Source of the DNA: Schizochytrium sp. TIO01
Taxonomy: Eukaryota; Sar; Bigyra; Thraustochytrida; Thraustochytriidae
DNA length: 64,000 nucleotides
Assembly (NCBI GenBank): GCA_004764695.1
Contig: SMSO01000032.1
Span: 6,220,668 to 6,284,667 of the forward strand
Direction of reading: 5' to 3'
The notes beneath the pieces are model-generated. The model saw only the letters and a list, made by a program, of their open reading frames with translations, made no database searches and was not told where the DNA came from. Positions 22,506-33,234 of this stretch are shown here, piece by piece (the first letter of the stretch is position 1; every line of letters begins with the position of its first letter). Made by a program: the position numbers and the translations under genes.

Positions 22506-24262
22506 AAGCTTGTTAGTAATAGTTCTCTTTTATAATGTTATGTTTTATTAGTATTATTTAATTTTTAAAAATTAAAGTACTTTTATGGAGATATAATGTA
22601 TTTCAAGTTATTTTGTACGAATTAATGAAAATTAAAATTTAAAACAAAAAAGAAAAAACAGGGGGCTAGTTTTAAAGCAAGAAAATAGAAATGTGCCGAT
22701 AAGCTTTAAGCATTCATGTGGAGCCGTTTAGTTAATTCGACATCGTAACCGTAACTAGTCTACGAAATAGTATCAAATCACTATACCTTACCTTGCATGT
22801 AAGTCGCTATGTATATACACTATGAGTGAAAATTTCCTAACATGTATGCAGAGGAACTATGATAAATTACCTGGACAGAATTATTTTTTATTTTTTTAAA
22901 AATTAAAAATGCCTCATAGCCGTTGGAACGCCATGTCACAGGAAAAACTTAAAATCGTGACTTCGGATTTAAAGAACAGATCTAAACCCTTCATCTCTAC
23001 TTACCACCTTAGACATGTGGGGAGATGTATTCACCCTCCTCAGATCATATTATGAAAGAAACCATGCCTCAGGCGACTTCGATCAAATAATATAGATTCA
23101 TTACAACTTTGCAAAAGCTATTTTATACTCAAAACCTTTGATTCAAAGAGCTCAAGTTATCGAGCGAAGAAATTATCTATTCTGCCTGGAGCCTTCATGT
23201 AGTAACCGTGTTGAGGCTTGAGAAATTTATAGTGGTGTAGGTTTGTCTTGTAGTAGAGTAAGAAGCAGGAAACGAAGAAACCGTTTGGTTGCTATTAAAA
23301 TGTAGAATGTATCCGTGGATCCTCTGCAGGTATGCTCGAAGAGTGCAGAGGCAATTGGGTTTTATGTAGGCTATTAATAAGAAATAATACTTGTTGGCTT
23401 TTAAAAATTATCTCTGTTAGGATTTTTAGTCTATTGAATAATTTGGAAGAAAAAAAGAACTTCCACTTTTCCTCTTATAATGGGTATCGTGATAGTATTT
23501 ATGTTACCAAACATCTTGTTTTAATCTGGCATGATTGCATCTCAAATAGCTTCTATGATGTTCATACATTTAATTCTGATAACATTCGATTAGGGTTAAT
23601 TTGAAACCTTTCTCTCAATGCTGGTGAGGGGGGTTGCGATGCAATTATAAGAAGAAAAAGAGTTTTTATAAAAGGGCATGCAACCATTTTTTCTTTCTGT
23701 CAAAGTTACCGTTGCAATATAGTTTTATTTTTTAAAAATATTTTTAATGCATTTATTTATATTGACAAAGTGTGCCACTAGATAACGTACACGACTCCAG
23801 ACTGGACAGCATGTGAAAGGCACATAGCTTCGAACAACGGTCTTTTGTTTAGCATTAAAGGTAATGGTCAATTCACCTTCCTCGATTTGATTCCTAAAAT
23901 GCGATGAGGGTGTTAATATTGAACTCTTAAATTGCAGTATAAAACATTTGGCCAACTCAAGACGAGTTCAGGTCATCAAAGTACAAACAGGGCGAGTCTT
24001 TGCACTGCCCCTGTGGAGAGGTGCCCCCTTGTGGAGAGGTGGCTCCATTGGCGTGCTGTCAGACGTCACGCCTGGTTGCTCAGGCGCCTCTTTAACACGC
24101 AGCCCAGCCTGTGGTACTGCAACAGGTCTTTGAAATTCACCTTCGCTGCATTTTCCATCTTGAAGCCCTTCGCTCGCTAGTGAGTGCCCTGTTTACCTTT
24201 GATCTATCAATTGAACAACAAGACGAACTAGGTTGCTGAGACGGGTTGAGACTTTCTTCAAA

Positions 24263-27200
24263 ATGGCGGCGACGGTAATTTCTCGAGCACAGAGTCACAT
24301 GAGTGGTGCTACTGGCGTAAGCGGTGGTGTTGATGCAGATATGGACCGGGCTTTTCGGCAGCTTCGGTCACAATCTGGAAGCGCTTCGAGCATTTTCATG
24401 GACCTTGAAGCTTTCATCGAGAAAACAAAGATAGGCATGAACAATCTCCTGCACAGCATGACAAGAAACTCCAAAGAGACTTACACGGTCTTCGTAATAG
24501 GAGCAATTATTGAAGCAGGGCAACTTGCAGCACTTGCTTTACCTGACGAAAACACTTTAGATATGGGATACCCTACCCCAGTGGCAAAGTTTGCGGAGAT
24601 ACTTTCTTATACTCGATTTGGGGAGCTTCTCTGGGAACATTTCAACCACTTCACTGTCGCAATTGTCATTCTATGCATTCTTTTGATTGAACTTTTAGCA
24701 CTTCCTTACGTAGCGTATACATGGTCAGCAAAGGAGACGAAATCACTTCAAACCAAAGTTGTTCAGTCTCAGATGTCTATTTTTGGTGGAATCTTCTTCA
24801 TCCCTGTTATTTCATGTCTCGCTGAGGGTGCATTTTGCTCAAAATTTAGTACAGCCGAGTGTTCCTTTTTCATGCCAATCGCAATTGTTGAACTTGTCAT
24901 ATTCGTAGTCCTCGTTCTTCTAGTATCTGTCATGTATTTCGATTCACGTCCAAAGTCAAAGTCAATGACAGCACGCCCGCATGCGAGAATTCACGTGCTT
25001 AGCGTTTTCACCCGTGGCCTGCTTGCGCTTGTATTTACTAGCATTCAAAATGTTGGCTCATCGAATACATCTGTTCTAAAGTTCTGGTCATGTCTGTGTG
25101 CAATTATGTTAACTCTACTTTGCGCATCTTACACGTGGTATCAACCATATTTTCACCAACGAGCAAACTTCATTCGAGCCTTGAGTACTGCTGTTGCAGC
25201 ATGGCTGGCAATTTGCAGCGCTGTCCATGTGCTTAAAACAGGTGGAGTAAGTGCTACTACGACTGAGGAATGCGTTTACAGTACTGATAGTACAATTACG
25301 GTTACTATCTTTGGTGGCCTGTCATTAGTTCTTCCTTTGATTTGGGTAGGGATCCATTACCGTCGTTACTCTCTACAAATGAAACCGGCCAATCAATGTT
25401 CAAATGTGTATGAGTTGGAGTTAAAAGGCCGTCTTGAAATTCAAGGTCTTGGAATTCATCATATCAGCGATTTAAATAAGGCCGATAAAGAAGAGATTCA
25501 AAATCGAGCTAGTCGGGTAAATCAATGGTATATGGATGCTGCAACCCTGTTTCCTCTTTCTGGTGCTTTGTGTATGTTTCATGCAATCTACCTTCTCTCG
25601 TTTCTACCTAATAAGACTCCAATGGTGCGTCGCGCTATCGTGATTGGTATTAAGCGAGGCTTGAGCCCTGATTTTCACGTCATCGCATACAAGGTTAGGC
25701 GAACGCTTGAAGAGACAATTCAAGGATCATCAGACGTACTCAGTATTGTTCGCTCAGAGGAGTTCACTGCTGAAGCTTTGAAGTACGACAAGCGGTGCTC
25801 ATCTCAGCTTGTGGAGTTTTGGAGTGAACTATCAGAAAAACGTCCAGATATCAACAAGGTGCGTCGTCTGGCCTTAAAAATCGCAGTTTCCTCGTCCAGC
25901 GCGCACAAAGCATATCTAAAACTCTTGAAGAACTCTCCAAAATCTGCACTCGTGTATGATATGATATCTTCTTTCCTCTTGGAAATCATGCATGATACTC
26001 GTCTTGCCGCCATGATGCGCCTTAAAGGAGCTCGGATTGCTCGGGAGGTAGGTGCACGAAATAGCACAAATCTGAATGACGTCGAGTCAGATGCTCTCGG
26101 AGTAATTGTTGCTCGTGCATCAACTGAAAATCGCCACGAACTTGGGGACGTGATATTTGCCAACATTAATGCAAGCCAGATCTTGAACCAAGTGAATCAA
26201 ATGATTGTTGGCCAGAAAATTGATAGTATTCTCACCACTCCCTTAGCAGAAACATTCGAGGACATTGTTGATGGGTTCTTTGAAGAAGGAAAAGACGCAC
26301 CATTTGAAGACACCATTCAAACTTTTTTGAGAACCCCAAATGGTAATGTAGTTGCTGTGAATCTCAAATTACAGCCTTACTCTCCAGATGATGTTACTTT
26401 TAACATGTATCTCATCTTCCAGGCTGACACCTCTCACAGCGGAGAGAACTACCTTGTGGTTGACGAAACTAGTGGTATTATTCACGGAATGGGTAGTTCC
26501 TGCCATGCTGCATTTCATGGCCACCTTCTTGCAGCAAACCAACGTCAGTACAGTGGAATGAACATCCCAACTGGAAATCAACAAAGTATTGGTGAAGGTG
26601 ATGAGTTACGTTTGCACATCTCAACGATTATTCCTAACTTTGCTGCAATTGATATTAAGAGGTTTCCAGAAGGTCAACCTATCCCTGTATCGCTCGAGGA
26701 AGAAGATACTGGAGCTCACATTCTGAAGCGTTTCAGAGTATCGTTCCACCCCCCTGCGCATGCTGAGACTAGCGTTGATCAGATAACTTCCTCTGCTCAT
26801 TTGTCTAAACAGTCGCGTCGACCAAGCATAGCTTCGTTAATTATCAACGACGAGGCTGAGCAGGCGGCTCGTGCTTCTATGACATCCTCAAGTCTTGATG
26901 ACAGTGGCGGTGCCCATGGCTCTGCGTCTCCTAATGGTGGTGATACCGGCTATGTTATGCGGCGCGCGGATACAGTCACTGGAACGATTCGAAGAGTGTC
27001 TTCTATGGCACAGCAAGCTACTCATGTGAAGGGCAGAGTGTGGTTCAAGCGCAAGCGTGTGCTAGGCAAAGATTTGCTTCAAGTTTTCCTGCACGACCCT
27101 GATGTTCCAGAGTTCAACACAATGGACGATCGATTGGAAGAACGCATGAGAGCCACCATTGATGGAGACGCCGGTAGCGACCTGGATTCGATGGGCAATG

Positions 27201-29470
27201 ATAATGACTCCACTGCAGGAGAAAGTATCGAGCCAAAAGCTCGCACTGGCCTTGTGCGACGTACATTCACAGACAAATCAGAGCATATGCGTCGATTCAT
27301 CGACGAGATGGGCTCCGAAGCTAAAATCACTGTCACCCCAAAGAGGGCAGGGTCTCGAGCAGGATCTAAGGCTGGTTCAAAGGCAGGTTCCCTAGCTTCT
27401 GGTGAGGTTCTTCGTTTGAAAGCGCAAGCTGTTCGAAAAATGCTTCAAGATAGCCAAAACGCAGCAATGGATGCTACGCTTGCAAAACTTCGCCGGATGT
27501 ATCTCCGTGCTTCCGTTTTGGTATGTATTTGTGCGATCATTCAATACGTAACTAGTACTGACACTTTGCAACAGTACAAAAGTGACGTTCAATTCGTTGG
27601 CAGCATGGGCTTCCGACGCTACTGTCTCTTACTTATCGCGTATTCAGCACATGGGCTTTCACTTATTCGACGCGGTATTCTTGACTCAAGCCTAGAAGAT
27701 ACGCTCCGAGGAAGTCTGAACACGGCTGCTACAAATCTGAAAACCATCGACTTCACTGTTTTCCAACGCCGAGGCAGCATTGGAGGAGATCTACAAGCAA
27801 TATATGAAGACCGAGATCTGCAGTACTATTTTATGAGAAATGGTTTTGTTTCCTATGAAAATATGAGTCTCTTCGACACAACCATGAAAATCTCAAGCCT
27901 GGCATTGCAAGCTGAGCAAGCAAACCTAACGGATTTCTATCCAGGTTCGCCACTGACCTTGCCTCTAATGGAAAATTTGGATTTCTACAACAGAAGTGCT
28001 CTATATGGTCTTGAGGCAACAACTGAGGACTTTCAAGAATATTGTCTAGAACATGCCGCAGAAGTACTGCACCAACTTTACATTGTTGCATGCGTGATGG
28101 GTGTCTTTACACTTGGGCTCGTCCTTCTAACAATTTATCCTTTAGTCGGAAATGGAGGAAAGATTGAAAAGGTCAAAGGAGAGATTCTCCAAGTTTTTTC
28201 TGATATTCCCAAAAAGACTACTCAAGATGTAGGACTTAGGTTCGTCGAGCGTCTCCGGTGCGTCCATGAAGAGGATGTCGATGCGTCCAGACTTAATGGA
28301 GAGCACCCTGCGACGCGCAGCGTTGCCTTAGATGGGGATCATGACACGCACAAGCCGCTACCAGGAGTAAGTGCCGGTGGTGGCGGAGGCGGAGGCATGT
28401 TAGGCCATCTTACAGATGCCGCAGACAATTCAACAGGGCAAACCAGGGAGCCAAGGAAGGTTGCCAAGGTAGCTCCTGATGTTCCAGCCGACAGAAAGAG
28501 TGCACCTAAACCCAAAAAGAGTTCCGACAAAGTTGACAAGAAACCCTCTCCATGGTGCACAGTACGGAAGGTCGTCATCACCGCAAAAATGAGTACATTA
28601 CTGTTTCTCTCTATCATATACTTCTCGTCGACTGTCCTGTTGTCTGCTAAATTAGAATGGGACACGCACAGTGCTCCAGTTACAACAAACCTGGCTGGGT
28701 ATCGGCGAATGAAAATTTTGTATACCATGCATGAATTTCGGCTCTGGCTCACTGGCGCCTATGAAGGCATCGAGATTGAGACCGAGGAAAATCTTGACAC
28801 AGATTACATCAGTAGTGCAGAACGAGTTCGCGAGCGCCTTTCTGACTTCAAGGAGCTCCATGACATTCTGTTGTATGGATCTACAGAGTATGGCGTGACA
28901 GGAAGTTTCCGAGATTCAGATACTCCAGAAACACTTATGACTTTGTACACCACCAATGGATGTCTTAACTTCGTTGAGAGCGGTAATGTGACGCAAGAGG
29001 TCTGCGAGGAGTTCGACAATGGCCTTATGATGACCGGATTGCAAAGCGCCATCACAAACTACCTTGACGCCGTTGACGAGTTGACCTTTGACACCGATAT
29101 TGAGGATGCTGTATTGTCCCAAGACGACGCTACTATTCGTGATGTTTTTCTGCGGGATGATGTTCAGCGAGTAATATACCTCGAGGAGAAACTCTTGCAA
29201 CCGCAGCTCAACTATGTCGTTCAAATCAATAATGCAGCACTCGTAGCACGTGTGAAGAACGTCGAGGTGTCTATGCTGATTCTCCTTGTTGGCCTCATTG
29301 TTTTAGCTCTCTTCGCCTATGCATTCATTGTGCGGGCTATGCTTTCACGGCTTGATACAGAGGTCAAGCGTACACGTAGTCTCTTGTTGGTTATTCCAGA
29401 GGACGTCTTGGATTCCTTACGGCATATCCAGGTCTTCCTTGTAGACTCCTTCTCAAATCAAAACAAGTAA
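24263..29470 (+). CDS. TmcB-like multi-pass membrane protein with PAS domain (paralogue B)
   Basis: One 1,735-residue ORF. I start it at the ATG at 24263 (CTTCAAAATGGCG, good eukaryotic context); upstream in-frame codons are not ATG. The order matches paralogue A: about eight N-terminal membrane segments (residues of about 70-370), a TPR-like helical region, a PAS domain near residues 610-715 (VIFANINASQILNQVNQMIVG), a disordered linker with an AGSRAGSKAGSKAGS run near 27344-27392, then about four more membrane segments around two extracytoplasmic domains, a Gly/Lys-rich linker, and the conserved end VIPEDVLDSLRHIQVFL. Shared signatures with A include SARPHARI versus TARPHARI, CSNVYELELKGRLEIQG versus CVNVFELELKCRLEIQG, and FYTTNGC versus LYTTNGC. 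Likely a plasma-membrane or endomembrane sensor, with unknown ligand and output. Confidence 0.88.
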   Translation: MAATVISRAQSHMSGATGVSGGVDADMDRAFRQLRSQSGSASSIFMDLEAFIEKTKIGMNNLLHSMTRNSKETYTVFVIGAIIEAGQLAALALPDENTLDMGYPTPVAKFAEILSYTRFGELLWEHFNHFTVAIVILCILLIELLALPYVAYTWSAKETKSLQTKVVQSQMSIFGGIFFIPVISCLAEGAFCSKFSTAECSFFMPIAIVELVIFVVLVLLVSVMYFDSRPKSKSMTARPHARIHVLSVFTRGLLALVFTSIQNVGSSNTSVLKFWSCLCAIMLTLLCASYTWYQPYFHQRANFIRALSTAVAAWLAICSAVHVLKTGGVSATTTEECVYSTDSTITVTIFGGLSLVLPLIWVGIHYRRYSLQMKPANQCSNVYELELKGRLEIQGLGIHHISDLNKADKEEIQNRASRVNQWYMDAATLFPLSGALCMFHAIYLLSFLPNKTPMVRRAIVIGIKRGLSPDFHVIAYKVRRTLEETIQGSSDVLSIVRSEEFTAEALKYDKRCSSQLVEFWSELSEKRPDINKVRRLALKIAVSSSSAHKAYLKLLKNSPKSALVYDMISSFLLEIMHDTRLAAMMRLKGARIAREVGARNSTNLNDVESDALGVIVARASTENRHELGDVIFANINASQILNQVNQMIVGQKIDSILTTPLAETFEDIVDGFFEEGKDAPFEDTIQTFLRTPNGNVVAVNLKLQPYSPDDVTFNMYLIFQADTSHSGENYLVVDETSGIIHGMGSSCHAAFHGHLLAANQRQYSGMNIPTGNQQSIGEGDELRLHISTIIPNFAAIDIKRFPEGQPIPVSLEEEDTGAHILKRFRVSFHPPAHAETSVDQITSSAHLSKQSRRPSIASLIINDEAEQAARASMTSSSLDDSGGAHGSASPNGGDTGYVMRRADTVTGTIRRVSSMAQQATHVKGRVWFKRKRVLGKDLLQVFLHDPDVPEFNTMDDRLEERMRATIDGDAGSDLDSMGNDNDSTAGESIEPKARTGLVRRTFTDKSEHMRRFIDEMGSEAKITVTPKRAGSRAGSKAGSKAGSLASGEVLRLKAQAVRKMLQDSQNAAMDATLAKLRRMYLRASVLVCICAIIQYVTSTDTLQQYKSDVQFVGSMGFRRYCLLLIAYSAHGLSLIRRGILDSSLEDTLRGSLNTAATNLKTIDFTVFQRRGSIGGDLQAIYEDRDLQYYFMRNGFVSYENMSLFDTTMKISSLALQAEQANLTDFYPGSPLTLPLMENLDFYNRSALYGLEATTEDFQEYCLEHAAEVLHQLYIVACVMGVFTLGLVLLTIYPLVGNGGKIEKVKGEILQVFSDIPKKTTQDVGLRFVERLRCVHEEDVDASRLNGEHPATRSVALDGDHDTHKPLPGVSAGGGGGGGMLGHLTDAADNSTGQTREPRKVAKVAPDVPADRKSAPKPKKSSDKVDKKPSPWCTVRKVVITAKMSTLLFLSIIYFSSTVLLSAKLEWDTHSAPVTTNLAGYRRMKILYTMHEFRLWLTGAYEGIEIETEENLDTDYISSAERVRERLSDFKELHDILLYGSTEYGVTGSFRDSDTPETLMTLYTTNGCLNFVESGNVTQEVCEEFDNGLMMTGLQSAITNYLDAVDELTFDTDIEDAVLSQDDATIRDVFLRDDVQRVIYLEEKLLQPQLNYVVQINNAALVARVKNVEVSMLILLVGLIVLALFAYAFIVRAMLSRLDTEVKRTRSLLLVIPEDVLDSLRHIQVFLVDSFSNQNK

Positions 29471-30355
29471 AGTAAGATATTTTAGTATTTGTTCGTTTTT
29501 ATCAAAATATGAATTGGTCGTCAGATCATAAAACGATAAGTCAAATGTCAGTGTTTCTGGCTCCCAATAACCACTTCAGAAAGGCGTAAGTCTTCCTCTC
29601 TGCAACACAAACTCGAATAATCAATGCAGACGACTTATAGTCCAAGCTAGAAAATTAATTAGTTGGCACAAGAGAACGGTCAAAGTGACTGACATGGTCG
29701 TAAGGGAAGTCTAGTGATACCTCCTCCTACTACAAGTAGTACTACTTTCTAGCTAGAGTTCTGTACTCTATACCATTACCACTAGTCAGAGGTATTTTTA
29801 AAAGTAAAAAATCTTCAAGCTAAAGACAATCACTCTTTATTACACTGATTATATACAATTAGTACTTAATAATAGTTACTGATAGTAGGTAGAACTTTCC
29901 TTCGATGATAGCAGAGAAGTAGTAGGAATTCCCTGCGTTCCCGCTTTACTTGAATCCATTCATTCATTCATTTATTTGTTTTATTTATTTATTGCTTGCT
30001 TGCTTGCTTGCTTGATAGAGATGCGAATCAATTCGTTCTGACTCGTTTATGAGGAGTTGCATCATGAATGATGACGGCCTGCCTGCCTGATTGTATGCTT
30101 TAATGGTTGTATTTTGAGGTCTTGACATGAGATGGTTGTTCAGTTGTTGCTGTTTTTGTTGCTGCTGCTGTTCAAGTTGTTGGTTGCAGTCATTTCCTGC
30201 ATGATTCATAATTCTTGCTTGAGCTATCAACACAACCTCCTGGAATTCCAAACCCGTGTCTCATTTCTGGCTTACTTCAAGCTCTAGTGTCTACCAACCC
30301 AGTCCTAGTTGGTGCCTTCCTTTGGAGTCGAGGTGCGCTGCGTTGTATTTGTTCT

Positions 30356-30393
30356 GCATTGCATTGCATTGCGTTGCATTGCATTGCATTGCA
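30356..30393. repeat. (GCATT)n pentamer array, about 7-8 copies
   Basis: Tandem GCATT with one GCGTT variant. Frames through it read as His/Cys/Ile/Ala runs and are not coding. Confidence 0.85.
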
Positions 30394-30913
30394 TCGAATG
30401 AATCACTTACAGCAGCTATAGTTCACTTTGTCTCTCTATACTGAATAGTATACGCCACTTCCCACTATACAGTTTACTGCACACAAGTGAAGATTACTCT
30501 CTCTATATTCAAGTATGGTTTCCCTGCATCGCTCTCCCTCTCTATCCCTGTGTCTGTTACTATTGTGCCACTGAGATGTCAAGTCTATCGCAGGTACCAT
30601 CCATCAACGAAGTCATTACCAGACCCGTGTATTTATACATTGCATGCGCTCTGTTGGTATTCCTGCCTTTCTTTTCTCAATACCTGCACATTCCATCCTT
30701 CAGGACAGAACTATCGAGTGTTCTCTTGCTGCCTTCACTGTCTGTGCATCGTGGGTTTGCTTCCCTCCCTGTCTTCGGCCCCTTTCTAGTCGCTGAGTCC
30801 TGTTGTCTGGAGGTGGTCTCTCCATCACAAATTAATTTAGAAGAGTGAATGAATGAATGATTGTTGAATAAATAAGTGAGTAATATGGACTTGTTATTAT
30901 TATGAGTTGCTTA

Positions 30914-30988
30914 GAGAAATGGAGAAAAAGAGAGAAAGAGAGAAAGAAAGAAAGAAAGAAAGAAAAGCGGAGAAAGAGAGAAAGAAAG
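30914..30988. repeat. Purine tract (GAAA/GAGA)
   Basis: Pure A/G sequence, mostly GAAA and GAGA. It lies 80 bases before the Tom22-like start codon, so it may be in the leader. Confidence 0.8.
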
Positions 30989-31068
30989 CACAGGCCGCGC
31001 AGATCGCTAGCAGCTCGCGCCAAGTCCACTCTCGCGCCAAGCAGCAGAAACAGCACTCGCAGATCAAG

Positions 31069-32058
31069 ATGTTCGCCATGCAGCAGCAGCAGGCGGTCGC
31101 CGCCGCCCCCGCCGACGCCCCCGGCGGCCTCAAGGTAAGTGCTTTCTCGGCTCATCATGACGATGGAGCTCATTCATGACGAACGAATGGCAGCGCAAGG
31201 CGCCGCAGGCCACCGCCAGGAAACAGCGTAGTACAACTACAGAGCACAGGCATACCGAATCGTAAGATAGACGATGGATTACGGGACGAAGGAGACTGCC
31301 CTTGCCGAGCTCCGAACTTCGGGACGACGCAGAAACAGGGCTCATCACGCCGCAATCTTGCAATAGTGGTTCTTTGCGCTTGAAGCCGAAGGTCTCCAAG
31401 AGCGACAAAGGTCGCCTCAATGTTTGTGATATAGATACCACTCCTCTTGACATCCTCGATTTATCTTAGCATGGACTGCGTGGCCTGTGGTGGTGTTTGT
31501 TGTTGTATTTTTGTTGTAATGAATGCGTAATAGTAGCTGGAAAAATAGCTGAAACACCTGGCTCAATTCATCATCGTGGATAAAATCAAGCACCTGTGGT
31601 TGTGGTTGTGGTCATGATTGGAGCGAATGAGATAAAGAGGGTGGATGATGACTGACATGTTTTTACTATTTGTTGTATTGCCTATCTTGCTGGGGTGTTT
31701 GGTCTCTTAACTTTTTTTACATTTCAATTGTGATTATACTTTTGGTCATTTTCACGATGGCGTGTGCTTCTGTGGTGGCGATTGACGAATCAAATGGGGT
31801 AATGATGTACAGGGTCTTGCCAACACCGAGATTGTCAAGAGCATTCGCAGCTGGGCATGGTGGGCCTTCAAGAAGGGTGGTGACGTCACCTGGGTTCTCA
31901 CCACAACCGGCATCGTTGTGATCTTCCCCCTGTACTTTCAGGTCGCTCGCGACATGGCCCTCGCCGAGGCTGAGGCCCAGCAGATTCAGCAGCTCCGTGC
32001 CCAGGGCTACAACCAGGCTCAGATCAACCAGATGATGGGCGGCCCGGTTCACCAGTAA
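31069..32058 (+). CDS. TOM22: Tom22-like mitochondrial outer-membrane import subunit (two exons)
   Basis: Exon 1 is 31069-31134 (22 codons, ATG in AAGATGTTC context) and exon 2 is 31813-32058; the intron 31135-31812 has a perfect GTAAGT donor and TACAG acceptor in phase 0. The joined protein has 103 residues. Residues 29-45 (EIVKSIRSWAWWAFKKG) and the membrane segment of about 47-67 (VTWVLTTTGIVVIFPLYFQVA) follow the Tom22 tail-anchor pattern: a SI..WAW motif, basic residues before the membrane, and a proline inside the segment. A short, Gln/Ala-rich intermembrane-space tail follows. Tom22 organises the TOM complex and, in fungi and animals, binds presequences with an acidic cytosolic domain. 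Here only about 28 residues precede the core and they are hardly acidic, as in plant Tom9. Codons are strongly C-ending, suggesting high expression. Confidence 0.75.
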
Positions 32059-33234
32059 ACAATACTTTTTCTTCTCCATTCACTTTCCTCCTCCCCTCCC
32101 TGGTCTAACGCCATGGCCTTTCCTCAGTAGATTTGATGAGGCCTGGTTTTTCCTCTCAACCAGGAAACATATCATCAACATCAGCAGCAACAACAACGAA
32201 GATATGGGAAGGGTATCATTTTAATTTTTCCTTTCTTTATCCTCAACCTCACTGAAAAAAGTCTGTAGCGAGTGCTTAGTTCGGTTTTTGATGGTAAATT
32301 TGGTTACCATCTAGTTGATTTCTGAGTTTCCTCGCAACATAACACTTCGAACCAACATTTATTCCGCTCATGATTGAGCATGGTAAATTCTGGACTACCA
32401 CTATTCCTTTTATCCTTGCGTTGTCTTCTCACTTATGTCTCCTGCTCTGTTAGTATTACTCGGCCCTTCTCATGTGTTCTTTCTTCATAGAACCGGCTTA
32501 CACGATTGTGATGTAGGTACAGAACCAGGCACAAAATGAAAAGGAAAGCACCGAAGTTGGCCTTAAGAAGGTAAATGTTTCTTTTTTTCTTGCTGGGTCT
32601 TATTCTTCAGAATCCCTTTCGCTCAAAGCACCCATTTACGAGCATCACAGAGGGAGAATAAAAACTTGATTTGTTAAGCAGAGCAATAAACTTGTAGAGG
32701 AGAAATGAGGTTTCCACGTCCCGGTTTTCAATTCTTGAACGAGCCTTTTCCTGTCAGAGAATTCCAGGAGTGGTATCCTCGTGAGAACGAGAGGAAAGGC
32801 AGAGATATTGCAAAGATGCACATCACCTTGAAACAACAAATAATGAAAACAAGATCAAAGGTGTTTGAGAAGCAAGTATTGAAGGTTGGTTTGTAATTAG
32901 GTGCATGCGAGTTTAGTAGTTTGTGTGAACAATCTTAAACTCTTATTGTTGTTGTTATTGTGTAGCACGACTGCAGAATTCAGTAATCACAAGTGTGAAA
33001 TCCTTGTAGTTGCTATGATCACTCACATCACTAATTAATCTGTTCGTTCGTTTGAGTTAAATGTGATTATATGGAGTAGATGAAGACTGAAAAGGAAAGA
33101 AATAAACAACAGACATTGAAGCAAGTCCCCAAAGGAACGCGCTCCTGATAGCGTTGGTACTAGTGTAGATTGCTGCGTGCTCATGACATTGTAACATCGG
33201 TAGAGAGGGCTTGACATAAGGTTCCGCAATTTGC
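32059..33234. other. 3' region of the Tom22-like gene; possible small exons
   Basis: The first few hundred bases are a CT-rich probable 3' UTR. A splice-flanked block at about 32518-32571 (before a GTAAAT donor) and an acceptor near 32681 could encode a short Lys/Glu-rich tail (QNQAQNEKESTEVGLKK), but no start was found. A 63-codon ATG frame at 32705 is charged and coding-like but unrecognised. Convergent ends of neighbouring genes lie here. Confidence 0.3.

Larger units (their letters stand above)
21281..24262. other. Shared divergent intergenic region of the TmcB-like pair
   Basis: About 3 kb separating two diverging start codons, so it should contain both promoters. It holds a 9-mer array (21348-21393), an inverted repeat (21510-21541), a direct repeat near 24012-24041 and AT-rich middle sequence with two weak small ORFs. 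No repeat of mobile-element type was seen. Confidence 0.6.
29471..31068. other. Intergenic with short simple repeats; leader of the Tom22-like gene
   Basis: AT-rich after the TmcB-like stop. It contains (ATTT)/(TTGC) tracts (29956-30014), a GCATT array (30356-30393) and a purine GAAA/GAGA tract (30914-30988) just upstream of the Tom22-like ATG. No other gene is supported. Confidence 0.5.

Noticed and set aside
24233-24262. Upstream extension of TmcB-like gene B
   Set aside because: The upstream in-frame codon is TTG, not ATG; the ATG at 24263 has good context.
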